12,667 nt of DNA from assembly GCA_025937075.1 (NCBI GenBank), contig JAICSD010000080.1:1-12667 (forward strand). The letters run 5' to 3'. This document shows, piece by piece, positions 1 to 6,525 of the stretch. The position numbers were made by a program, and so were the translations under genes. Numbering within the stretch: the first letter of the stretch is position 1; every line of letters begins with the position of its first letter. Origin of the DNA: Vicinamibacteria bacterium (GTDB taxonomy: Bacteria > Acidobacteriota > Vicinamibacteria > Vicinamibacterales > 2-12-FULL-66-21). The notes beneath the pieces were generated by a model. It saw nothing but the letters and a program-made list of their open reading frames with translations. It did no database searches and was not told where the DNA came from.

Positions 1-9
1 CTTGTGATG

Positions 10-34
10 ATCTCCTGATCTCCTGGTCTCCTGT
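10..34. repeat. Three tandem copies of an 8-bp unit (TCTCCTGN)
   Basis: The unit TCTCCTG plus one variable base occurs three times in perfect register at 11-18, 19-26 and 27-34, with a preceding A at 10 extending the first copy. The repeat ends 16 bases before the glgA start, so it lies in the leader or promoter zone of that gene. It may extend no further upstream, since bases 1-9 do not match. No function is known; it resembles the short tandem repeats in two other spacers of this window. Confidence 0.75.
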
Positions 35-50
35 AATACACTCAGCGATC

Positions 51-1601
51 GTGCCTGCGACGGAGCACTCGCTCGACATTCTCATGATCACCTCCGAGGC
101 GCGCCCATTTGCGAAGACGGGCGGCCTCGCGGATGTGGCGGCCGCACTCCCCGCAGCGCTCGCGCGGCTCGGCCATCGAGTCACGTTGGTGCTTCCGCGA
201 TACCGCGGGATCGACGTGACGGGAACATCGGCGCAGCGCGCCGACGTGCCGTTCGGCGCAAATCGCTATCCCGTTGCGTTCTTCGAGAAGGCCATCGAGG
301 AGAACATCCGCGTCGTCTTCATCGACGCCCCGGACCTGTACGATCGCGAAGGGCTGTACGGCGTCAACAACACCGATTACGCGGACAACGCGTTCCGCTT
401 CGCCGTCCTGAGCCGGGGCGCGCTGGAGTTCGCGCGCCTGCGGCGCACGCGTCCGTCGGTGATTCACGCGCACGACTGGCAGGCGGGGCTCGTGCCCGTG
501 TATCTGAAGACCGTGCTCGGCTCCGATCCGGTGCTTGGCGGCGTGCGATCCGTCTTCACGATTCACAACCTCGCGTTCCAGGGGCTCTTTTCATCGGACG
601 TGCTGCAATGGATCGGGCTCGCGCCGGATCTCTTCCGCGTGGACGCCCTGGAGTTCTGGGGCCACGTCAGCTTCCTCAAGGGCGCCATTCACTTCGCGGA
701 CATCATCACGACCGTGAGTCCGACCTACGCGCGCGAGATCCTGACGCCCGCCTTCGGCTTCGGGTTCGAAGGGATTCTGGCCGCGCGCCGAGACCACCTC
801 GTCGGGATCCTCAACGGGATCGATACCGCAACGTGGAATCCTGCGACCGATCCCTATCTGCCGGAGCCCTTCTCGGCTGAGGACCTGTCGGGCAAGCGAG
901 CGGCCAAGCGAGCGTTGCTCGATACGGCTCGCGTGCCGTCCGACGATGCCACGCTGGCCCGGCCGGCAATCGGGATGATTTCCAGGTTGACGGAGCAGAA
1001 AGGGTTCGACCTGATTCAGGCCGCCTGGGATCCGCTGGTGCGGACGGGCGCGTCGTGGGTGATGCTGGGCAGCGGCGACCGCGCGTACGAGACGTTCTGG
1101 CGGGCCGCGCGCGAGCGCCACCCGGATCGGCTCGGCATCTACATCGGCTTCAACGAGCGCCTCGCTCACCTGATCGAAGGGGGCGCCGATCTATTCCTGA
1201 TGCCGTCGCGCTTCGAGCCGTGCGGGTTGAATCAGATGTATAGCCTCCGTTACGGCACGCTCCCCATCGTCCGCGCCACGGGCGGGCTGGACGATACCGT
1301 CCTTGACGCGGACGCGTCGCCCGCGGGAAACGGCTTCAAATTTGCGGAGTACAGCGCCTTGGCCCTGGCGGACACGGTGCGGAGGGCCCTGGCCGCCTAC
1401 CGCGACGTCCCGCGCTGGAAGAGCTTGCAGCGGAACGCCATGGCGCAGGATCACTCGTGGGACGTTTCGGCCCGGGAGTATGTCAAAGTGTACAGTGGGG
1501 TTCCTAACCGAAAGGACATCGATGGCATCCGAGAAAGTGCAGACGCTGACCGACAGCAACTTCGAACAGGCAATCAACGCCGGAACGCCGGTGCTCGTTG
1601 A
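51..1601 (+). CDS. glgA: Glycogen (starch) synthase, ADP-glucose type, GT5 family
   Basis: The enzyme transfers glucose from ADP-glucose to the non-reducing end of an alpha-1,4-glucan in cytoplasmic glycogen synthesis. The frame encodes 516 residues. The N-terminal Rossmann domain carries the ADP-glucose-binding KTGGLADV motif (22-29), and HAHDW lies at 139-143. The C-terminal domain has NGID (255-258), SRLTEQKG (311-318), the GT5 signature PSRFEPCGL (385-393, with the likely catalytic Glu389) and ATGGL (409-413). The start is GTG; no good Shine-Dalgarno is visible. The family usually ends soon after a segment like SAREYVKVY (473-481), at about 477 residues in E. coli. The last 35 or so residues here look unlike GlgA, and the final 80 bases overlap trxA in another frame. 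The enzyme identity is secure; the true C-terminus is not. Confidence 0.95.
   Translation: MPATEHSLDILMITSEARPFAKTGGLADVAAALPAALARLGHRVTLVLPRYRGIDVTGTSAQRADVPFGANRYPVAFFEKAIEENIRVVFIDAPDLYDREGLYGVNNTDYADNAFRFAVLSRGALEFARLRRTRPSVIHAHDWQAGLVPVYLKTVLGSDPVLGGVRSVFTIHNLAFQGLFSSDVLQWIGLAPDLFRVDALEFWGHVSFLKGAIHFADIITTVSPTYAREILTPAFGFGFEGILAARRDHLVGILNGIDTATWNPATDPYLPEPFSAEDLSGKRAAKRALLDTARVPSDDATLARPAIGMISRLTEQKGFDLIQAAWDPLVRTGASWVMLGSGDRAYETFWRAARERHPDRLGIYIGFNERLAHLIEGGADLFLMPSRFEPCGLNQMYSLRYGTLPIVRATGGLDDTVLDADASPAGNGFKFAEYSALALADTVRRALAAYRDVPRWKSLQRNAMAQDHSWDVSAREYVKVYSGVPNRKDIDGIRESADADRQQLRTGNQRRNAGAR
1512..1516 (+). promoter_or_regulatory. Ribosome binding site of trxA
   Basis: AAGGA lies five bases before the ATG at 1522. 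It supports that ATG as the thioredoxin start rather than one of the upstream in-frame codons, which lie inside glgA. Confidence 0.6.
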
Positions 1602-1851
1602 TTTCTGGGCGGAATGGTGCGGCCCCTGCCGGCGTCTCGCCCCGACGGTCGACGAGCTGGCCGGTGATTACGACGGGAAAATGGTCGTCGGCAAGCTGAA
1701 CGTGGACGAGAACCCGAACGTCTCCGGACGCTTCAGCATTCGCGGCATCCCGACGCTGCTGCTCTTCAAGGGCGGACAAGTCGTCGAACAGGTCGTCGGC
1801 CTCGCCGACAAGGCCTCGCTGAAGAAGGTGATCGACAAGCACGTCGCCTGA
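1522..1851 (+). CDS. trxA: Thioredoxin
   Basis: This is a small cytoplasmic dithiol oxidoreductase of 109 residues, the same length as E. coli TrxA including its Met. It reduces protein disulfides and is recharged by thioredoxin reductase, here encoded 21 bases downstream. The active site WCGPC is at 32-36 (Cys33 and Cys36), preceded by the typical VDFWAEW segment. The cis-proline motif GIPT is at 75-78, followed by LLLFKGG. The same frame stays open upstream to about 1303, but that part is antiparallel to nothing known and reads within glgA; the ATG at 1522 gives the normal family N-terminus and has a Shine-Dalgarno. The gene begins inside the annotated glgA frame, implying either an 80-base overlap or an earlier glgA stop. 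Confidence 0.96.
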   Translation: MASEKVQTLTDSNFEQAINAGTPVLVDFWAEWCGPCRRLAPTVDELAGDYDGKMVVGKLNVDENPNVSGRFSIRGIPTLLLFKGGQVVEQVVGLADKASLKKVIDKHVA

Positions 1852-1872
1852 ACGCGCGCCGAATCACTGCTC

Positions 1873-2823
1873 ATGCGCAACGTCATCGTCATCGGGTCGG
1901 GGCCTGCCGGACTGACGGCCGCCCTCTACGCCGCGCGCGCCAACCTGAAGCCGCTCATGATCGAGGGGCTCGAAGCCGGCGGGCAGTTGATGCTGACCAC
2001 CCTGGTGGAGAACTGGCCGGGTTACCGCGACGGCATCATGGGGCCCGAGCTGATGGCCGAAATGCGCGCGCAGGCGGAGCGCTTCGGCGCGGAGATCATC
2101 CGGGGACACGTCGCGGCCGTCGAGCTGCTGCGCCACCCCTACGTCGTGAAGACTGACGATGCGGAGTACGAGTGCCGGACGCTGGTGATCGCGACGGGCG
2201 CGTCGGCGCGGCTGCTCGGACTGCCGTCGGAACGCGCGCTGATCGGGCACGGCGTGTCGACGTGCGCGACGTGCGACGGGTATTTCTTCCGTGGCAAACC
2301 GATCGCCGTCGTCGGAGGCGGGGACTCGGCGATGGAAGAGGCGATCTTCCTCACGCGTTTTGCATCGCACGTGACGGTCGTACACCGCCGCGGGACGCTG
2401 CGCGCGTCGAAGATCATGCAGGACAAAGCCTTCGCGAACCCGAAGATCTCGTTCGAGTGGAACAGCGAGGTCGAGGACGTTCGCGATACGGGCAAAGGGG
2501 AAGTCACCGCGATCGCCCTGCGCAACAACGTGACGGGGGATCGGAAGGAGATTCCGGTCGAGGGCGTGTTCGTCGCGATCGGCCACACGCCCAATACGGC
2601 GCTCTTCCGCGGACAGATCGAGACCGACTCGAACGGCTACATCCTGACGCACGCGGGCACGCGCACGAGCGTGCCCGGCGTCTTCGCCTGTGGCGACGTC
2701 CAGGATCACGTCTACCGGCAGGCAATCACCGCCGCCGGATCCGGCTGCATGGCAGCGATCGACGCTGAAAAGTATCTCGAGGGCTTGCCCCAGCACATGG
2801 GCGAGGCGCAGATGAGCGCCTAA
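1873..2823 (+). CDS. trxB: Thioredoxin reductase (NADPH, FAD)
   Basis: This cytoplasmic flavoenzyme passes electrons from NADPH to thioredoxin. At 316 residues it is close to E. coli TrxB (321). Visible in order are the N-terminal FAD-binding GSGPAG (8-13), the redox-active CATC (131-134) in its usual CATCDG context, the NADPH-binding GGGDSA (148-153), HRR plus a following Arg177 that normally contact the NADPH 2'-phosphate, and the C-terminal FAD-binding CGDV (273-276). All catalytic elements are intact and point to NADPH rather than ferredoxin or deazaflavin use. It lies 21 bases after trxA, so the two are almost surely one transcript. No strong Shine-Dalgarno precedes the ATG. Its TAA stop touches a large inverted repeat. 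Confidence 0.96.
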   Translation: MRNVIVIGSGPAGLTAALYAARANLKPLMIEGLEAGGQLMLTTLVENWPGYRDGIMGPELMAEMRAQAERFGAEIIRGHVAAVELLRHPYVVKTDDAEYECRTLVIATGASARLLGLPSERALIGHGVSTCATCDGYFFRGKPIAVVGGGDSAMEEAIFLTRFASHVTVVHRRGTLRASKIMQDKAFANPKISFEWNSEVEDVRDTGKGEVTAIALRNNVTGDRKEIPVEGVFVAIGHTPNTALFRGQIETDSNGYILTHAGTRTSVPGVFACGDVQDHVYRQAITAAGSGCMAAIDAEKYLEGLPQHMGEAQMSA

Positions 2824-2859
2824 TCGATTGAAGATTGCCGACTGCAGTCTTCAATCGAT
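2823..2859. terminator. Inverted repeat between convergent trxB and mnmA, likely bidirectional terminator
   Basis: A perfect 12-base inverted repeat (2823-2834 with 2848-2859) can be extended inward by one G-U wobble and three further pairs, leaving a five-base loop at 2839-2843. The stem begins with the last base of the trxB stop and covers the mnmA stop codon (2851-2853) and the two preceding codons. There is no T run on either side, so it is not a textbook intrinsic terminator; it may instead be an RNA 3'-end stabiliser. The left arm and loop also read as three near-copies of a 7-base unit (2826-2846). Confidence 0.55.
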
Positions 2860-3957
2860 CCAACCTCCGCCGAGCACAACATCTTTGTCGTAGAACACCG
2901 CAGCCTGACCTGGCGTAATCGCGGTCTGTGGATCGTCGAACGTTACCCTGACGCGATCGCCCGGCAGCGGCTGGATCGACGCTGGAGCCTCGCGATGGCG
3001 GTAGCGAATCCGCACGCTCGCATTGACGGCGCCGGACAGCCTCTCGCCAGAGATCCAGTTCACGCCTGACGCGGTCAACGTCGTGCGCTCGAGCGCCTCG
3101 CGCGGTCCGACGGTCACCGTCGCATTCCCGGCATCGATATCCACGACGTAAAGTGGAATTCCCGCGCCGGAAATCCCGAGCCCCTTCCGCTGGCCGATGG
3201 TGAAGTGGTGGACGCCCGAGTGACGCCCGAGCACGCGTCCGTCGCCATCCCGGATGGGACCGGCAGCGATCTCGGCTCGCTTCCCGACGAACCCCGCGTG
3301 CTCGCCAGGCGCGACGAAGCAGATCTCCTGGCTCTCCTCCTTCTCCGCGACGCTCAGGCCCAGACGTCGGGCCTCGTCGCGTACGGCTGCCTTGTGGAGC
3401 GCGCCGACGGGGAAGCGCGCGTGCGCGAGCTGCGCCTGCGTCAGCGTGAACAGAAAGTACGACTGATCCTTTGCGGGATCCGCGCCGCGCATCAGCCGAT
3501 ACTTGCCGTTTGCAGGATCGCGATCAACCTGCGCGTAATGCCCGGTGGCCACCGCCTCCGCGTCGAACGCGCTCGCGCGCTCGACCAATGACGCGAACTT
3601 CAGGTCGCCGTTGCAGTGCACGCACGGAATGGGTGTCCGTCCGGCGGCGTACTCGCGCACGAAGTCCGAGACGACGTGCTCCTCGAACTTGCGCTCGAAG
3701 TTGACGATGTAGTGCGGGATGCCGAGGGTGAGCGCGACCCGGCGCGCGTCGTGGAGGTCGTCGAGCGTGCAGCAGCGCCCGAAGCGGATCTCTCCCGTGC
3801 CGTCACGATCCGTCTTCGCGGGCTGCTCTCCTGCGATCTTGAGCGAGTGATCGTACAGCTGCATCGACAGGCCGACGACCTCGTGGCCCTCGCGCGCCAG
3901 CAGCGCTGCGGCGACCGACGAATCGACGCCGCCCGACATCGCCACGACAATGCGCAT
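2851..3957 (-). CDS. mnmA: tRNA-specific 2-thiouridylase MnmA
   Basis: MnmA activates U34 of Lys, Glu and Gln tRNAs with ATP and inserts sulfur to give 2-thiouridine. The product is 368 residues, identical in length to E. coli MnmA. The PP-loop SGGVDSS is at 8-14, an RCCTLDDL segment at 61-68, PCVHCN at 111-116 with Cys115 at the catalytic nucleophile position, GHYAQ at 139-143, and EICFV at 211-215 with Cys213 as the persulfide-carrying second cysteine. The frame is open further upstream to 4467, but that part lies inside the desulfurase gene. The ATG at 3957 gives the canonical MRIVVAMSGG start and overlaps the desulfurase stop by one base (TGATG). This implies translational coupling and a direct sulfur hand-off. 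Confidence 0.96.
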   Translation of the reverse strand: MRIVVAMSGGVDSSVAAALLAREGHEVVGLSMQLYDHSLKIAGEQPAKTDRDGTGEIRFGRCCTLDDLHDARRVALTLGIPHYIVNFERKFEEHVVSDFVREYAAGRTPIPCVHCNGDLKFASLVERASAFDAEAVATGHYAQVDRDPANGKYRLMRGADPAKDQSYFLFTLTQAQLAHARFPVGALHKAAVRDEARRLGLSVAEKEESQEICFVAPGEHAGFVGKRAEIAAGPIRDGDGRVLGRHSGVHHFTIGQRKGLGISGAGIPLYVVDIDAGNATVTVGPREALERTTLTASGVNWISGERLSGAVNASVRIRYRHREAPASIQPLPGDRVRVTFDDPQTAITPGQAAVFYDKDVVLGGGWID

Positions 3958-5105
3958 CAACGTCTTACCAGAGTTCTCAGCTTCTCGACGACGGCAGGAA
4001 GCTTCGCGACGAGCTGATCCACTTCGGCTTCCGTGTTGCCGGCGCCGAGGCTGAAGCGGATCGAGTTCTGCGTGCGATGCGACGGCAGCCCCATCGCGCG
4101 GAGGACGTGCGACGGCTCGAGCGTTCCTGACGAACACGCCGATCCCGTCGACACGGCGAACCCTTCGAGATCGAGCGCGATCAGAAGGGACTCGGCTTCC
4201 ACACCGTCGAAACTGATGTTCGTCGTGTTCGGCACCCGCGGCTCGCGCGCCCCGTTGACTTGTGTCCCGGGCACCGTGTCGAGGATCTCGCGCTCGAGCC
4301 GATCGCGGAGGGCGGCGAGGTCGGCCAGGCTCGCCTTCTTCCGCGCAAGGTCCGCAGCCACGCCGAGTCCCACGATACCCGGCACGTTCTCCGTGCCGCC
4401 GCGGCGATTCCGTTCGTGCTTCCCGCCGGTCATCGTCGACACGAGCCGCGTGCCGCGCTTGATCCACAGGGCGCCCGACCCCTTCGGACCATTGATCTTG
4501 TGCGCGGAGAGCGACAGCAGATCTACGCCAAGCCGGCGCACGTCGACCGGAATCTTCCCGACCGACTGCACCGCGTCCGTGTGCATGAGCGCCCCGGCCC
4601 CGTGCGCAATCGACGCCAGCTCGGCGATCGGCTGCACCGTGCCGATTTCGTTGTTGGCGTGCATCACGGAGACGAGCGCCGTCTGCCGCGTCACAACGGC
4701 TTCGAGCGCCGCAGGGCTGACGATCCCGGACGCGTCGACGGGCAGGAGCGTCACGGTCCAGCCGCGTCGCGCGAGCGCCTTCACGGTGTTCAGCACGGCT
4801 TCGTGCTCGATGCCGCTCGCGATGAGGTGGCGGCGCCCGGTCGGCTCCAGCGCCTCGGCGGCGCCGCGAATGGCGAGGTTGTCGGCCTCCGTGCCGCCGC
4901 TGGTGAACACCACCTCAGCCGGCTCGGCGCCGATCAACGTCGAAACGGACGAGCGTGCCTCATCCAGCAGCGCCTTCGCGCGCTGGCCGAAGTGATGAAC
5001 GCTCGATGGATTGCCGAAATCTTCTATGAGCGCGCGCCGCATCGCGTCCACGACGGCAGGATCGGGCGGCGTGGTGGCGTTGTGGTCGAAATAGGCGCGA
5101 GACAT
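3957..5105 (-). CDS. Cysteine desulfurase, NifS/IscS family
   Basis: This PLP enzyme takes sulfur from L-cysteine as an enzyme persulfide, releasing alanine. The 382-residue product has the typical N-terminus YFDHNATT (5-12), the PLP-ring-stacking His101 in GIEHEAV, the Schiff-base Lys203 in SAHKINGPKG, and the catalytic Cys324 in STGSACSSG, the long mobile-loop form of group I enzymes. The gene directly precedes mnmA with a one-base stop/start overlap and has no iscR, iscU or sufBCD neighbour. It is therefore more likely dedicated to tRNA thiolation than to general Fe-S cluster assembly, as with the YrvO-MnmA pair of Bacillus subtilis. A well-formed promoter lies just upstream. The assignment within the NifS/IscS family is not resolved, so no symbol is given. 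Confidence 0.95.
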   Translation of the reverse strand: MSRAYFDHNATTPPDPAVVDAMRRALIEDFGNPSSVHHFGQRAKALLDEARSSVSTLIGAEPAEVVFTSGGTEADNLAIRGAAEALEPTGRRHLIASGIEHEAVLNTVKALARRGWTVTLLPVDASGIVSPAALEAVVTRQTALVSVMHANNEIGTVQPIAELASIAHGAGALMHTDAVQSVGKIPVDVRRLGVDLLSLSAHKINGPKGSGALWIKRGTRLVSTMTGGKHERNRRGGTENVPGIVGLGVAADLARKKASLADLAALRDRLEREILDTVPGTQVNGAREPRVPNTTNISFDGVEAESLLIALDLEGFAVSTGSACSSGTLEPSHVLRAMGLPSHRTQNSIRFSLGAGNTEAEVDQLVAKLPAVVEKLRTLVRR

Positions 5106-5120
5106 GGCGGTAAAGACACA

Positions 5121-5149
5121 ATTGTACTACCGTCGCTAAGTCTCAGCAA
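5121..5149 (-). promoter_or_regulatory. Sigma70-type promoter for the desulfurase-mnmA operon
   Basis: Read on the minus strand, TTGCTG (5149-5144) and TACAAT (5126-5121) are separated by exactly 17 bases, matching the consensus -35 and -10 boxes at 4 and 5 of 6 positions. The predicted start near 5114 leaves a leader of only about nine bases before the ATG at 5105, and no Shine-Dalgarno is visible in it. Confidence 0.7.
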
Positions 5150-5158
5150 TAAAAGGAC

Positions 5159-5187
5159 TAGACACAGTCGAGCCGGTTCTTTATACT
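5159..5187 (+). promoter_or_regulatory. Sigma70-type promoter for the bactofilin gene
   Basis: TAGACA (5159-5164) and TATACT (5182-5187) are spaced by 17 bases and each match consensus at 5 of 6 positions. The predicted start near 5194 gives a leader of about 72 bases before the bactofilin ATG. The -35 box lies nine bases from the -35 box of the divergent promoter. Confidence 0.75.
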
Positions 5188-5250
5188 GTCGCGACCCGCT
5201 GCCCAGCGACCAAAAACAGAACACCCTGCGAGAGACCAACTTCGGAATTT

Positions 5251-5257
5251 GGTGGAG
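5251..5257 (+). promoter_or_regulatory. Ribosome binding site of the bactofilin gene
   Basis: GGTGGAG, with GGAG eight bases before the ATG at 5266, is the clearest Shine-Dalgarno in the window and fixes the bactofilin start. Confidence 0.65.
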
Positions 5258-5265
5258 AGTGCGCC

Positions 5266-5808
5266 ATGTGGAAACGCGATGACGCGGTAAAGCCGACACC
5301 CCCAGCCGGGCCCGGCCCCGCGCCGGTGCAGACCGTCAATACGCCGCCGGCCGCGGAACCGGTGCGGACTGTGAGCGATCGCGGCACAGAGAGGGAGAGA
5401 ACGACTGTGAACATCGGCAAATCCGTCGTCATCAAGGGTGAGCTGAGCGGAAGCGAGGACCTCACGATCGAAGGGCAGGTCGAAGGGAAGATCGAGCTGC
5501 GGCAGAACGTCCTCACCATCGGGTCCAACGCCCGGATCAAGGCGCAGGTATTCGCCAAGTCCGTGATCATTCTCGGCGAGGTCACCGGCAACGTGACCGC
5601 GAGCGAGAAGGTCGACATCCGCGACAACGGCTCCGTGGACGGCGACATCGCGTCGCCGCGCGTCGCGATTGCGGAAGGCGCGCATTTCCGCGGCAGCATC
5701 GACATGCAGCGCACGGGCGCGAAAGCTGGCGAGGCCAAGAGTGAAGCCAAGCCGGCGGCGGCCGCGGCACCCGCTCCGGCGGCCGCAGGCGCAGGCGCCG
5801 GGCGATAA
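5266..5808 (+). CDS. Bactofilin (polymer-forming cytoskeletal protein)
   Basis: Bactofilins polymerise without nucleotide into filaments, often membrane-associated, that organise cell shape, peptidoglycan remodelling or chromosome positioning. The product is 180 residues. A Pro/Ala-rich flexible N-terminal tail (about 1-45) is followed by the beta-helical bactofilin core (about 47-147). The core shows repeated short turns of the form I-x-G-x-(L/V)-x-G, for example IKGELSGSEDLTIEGQVEGKI, typical of the family. A low-complexity Ala/Pro/Lys/Gly tail follows (about 151-180). The gene has its own promoter and a good Shine-Dalgarno. It is followed by a hairpin and then a long gene run. No M23 peptidase, a frequent bactofilin partner, is adjacent, so its specific job cannot be told from context. 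Confidence 0.93.
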   Translation: MWKRDDAVKPTPPAGPGPAPVQTVNTPPAAEPVRTVSDRGTERERTTVNIGKSVVIKGELSGSEDLTIEGQVEGKIELRQNVLTIGSNARIKAQVFAKSVIILGEVTGNVTASEKVDIRDNGSVDGDIASPRVAIAEGAHFRGSIDMQRTGAKAGEAKSEAKPAAAAAPAPAAAGAGAGR

Positions 5809-5814
5809 GGGTCT

Positions 5815-5850
5815 CACGGGTTCAGCAGCCGCGGCGCTCATGAACCCGTG
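5815..5850. repeat. Perfect 10-bp inverted repeat after the bactofilin gene
   Basis: CACGGGTTCA (5815-5824) and its exact reverse complement (5841-5850) flank a 16-base GC-rich loop, six bases past the bactofilin stop and 14 bases before the next start. There is no T run after it, so it is not a classical intrinsic terminator. It could attenuate read-through or protect the bactofilin mRNA 3' end, which would let bactofilin be expressed at a different level from the genes downstream. Confidence 0.6.
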
Positions 5851-5864
5851 CCCCCTCACGAGCC

Positions 5865-6524
5865 GTGTCGATCTCCGATCTGCTGAAGTTCGGCGGTAAA
5901 CGGGCCGAGGTGTCTCCCGGCCGCGCATCGGGCGGCCCCGACGCGAACGGGAACGATCTCGTCATGCCCTCGAAGGCGCTGCCGAAGTTCGTGGGCGCGC
6001 TGGCCGGGCGTGAGTCGCCGATCCTCGTCGACTTCGGACCCGTCGTCGGTCCCAACGTCGCATTCTTCGGCGAGCAGCTTGGCTGCAAGCTGTTCATCGA
6101 GGACCTCGCGGCCGACATCGAACGCCACACGCGCGCCGGCACGCGGGAGGTGTTGCCCGAGGCGCTCTCGAAGCGCTTCCCGAAGGGAGACGACACTGTC
6201 GATGGCGTTCTCTGCTGGGACATCTTCGACTTCCTCGAGCGGCCTGCCGCGCAGGCGCTCGCGCGCGAAGTCGTGCGCGTGCTCCGCCCCGGCGGGGCGG
6301 TCATGGGCTTCTTCTGCAACACCGGCGTCGACCGCGCGCCGTACACGAAGTTCGAGATCGTCGAAGAGACGTCCCTTCGCCATCGAGCGCATGCCGGCTC
6401 CGGCGGACGCAAGTACGTGCTACAGAATCGAGACATCATCCGCATGTTCGAGGGGCTGATCGTGTCGGATTCGTTCCTGCTGAAGAGCTCCACGCGCGAA
6501 ATCCTGCTGCGCAAGCGGGCGTGA
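5865..6524 (+). CDS. Divergent class I SAM-dependent methyltransferase-like protein
   Basis: The 219-residue product has the layout of a Rossmann-fold methyltransferase. A first strand and loop ILVDFGPVVGPN (53-64) is followed by a second strand ending in an acidic pair, LFIEDL (76-81). Then come DGVLCWDIFDFLE (113-125), resembling motif IV and its following helix, and VLRPGGAVMGFF (139-150), the typical methyltransferase LxPGG turn. Motif I is degenerate: the usual DxGxGxG reads DFGPVVG, lacking the middle glycine. The substrate is unknown, and a regulatory or inactive role is possible. The GTG start at 5865 lacks a clear Shine-Dalgarno; the other candidate starts just upstream are out of frame. 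The stop is one base before the SAM hydrolase-like gene. Confidence 0.75.
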   Translation: MSISDLLKFGGKRAEVSPGRASGGPDANGNDLVMPSKALPKFVGALAGRESPILVDFGPVVGPNVAFFGEQLGCKLFIEDLAADIERHTRAGTREVLPEALSKRFPKGDDTVDGVLCWDIFDFLERPAAQALAREVVRVLRPGGAVMGFFCNTGVDRAPYTKFEIVEETSLRHRAHAGSGGRKYVLQNRDIIRMFEGLIVSDSFLLKSSTREILLRKRA

Positions 6525-6525
6525 C

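Noticed and set aside
34..39. TAATAC as a -10 box for glgA
   Set aside because: It matches only three of six consensus positions and has no -35 box at suitable spacing; the upstream context is cut off by the window edge.
1864..2796. 310-codon open frame on the minus strand
   Set aside because: It is antisense to trxB, which has all catalytic motifs.
2823..2859. Inverted repeat as a mobile-element end or attachment site
   Set aside because: No transposase, integrase or target duplication is near; its position exactly between convergent stops fits a transcript-end structure better.
3958..4467. N-terminal extension of the mnmA frame
   Set aside because: It is inside the cysteine desulfurase gene, is low-complexity Arg-rich, and the ATG at 3957 gives exact E. 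coli-like length.
5266..5808. Bactofilin tails as possible collagen-like or surface-protein repeats
   Set aside because: The Pro/Ala-rich ends are not periodic and are normal for bactofilins.
5158..5928. 256-codon open frame on the minus strand across the bactofilin
   Set aside because: It would span the divergent promoter region and oppose a well-supported bactofilin with its own promoter and Shine-Dalgarno; no domain is visible.
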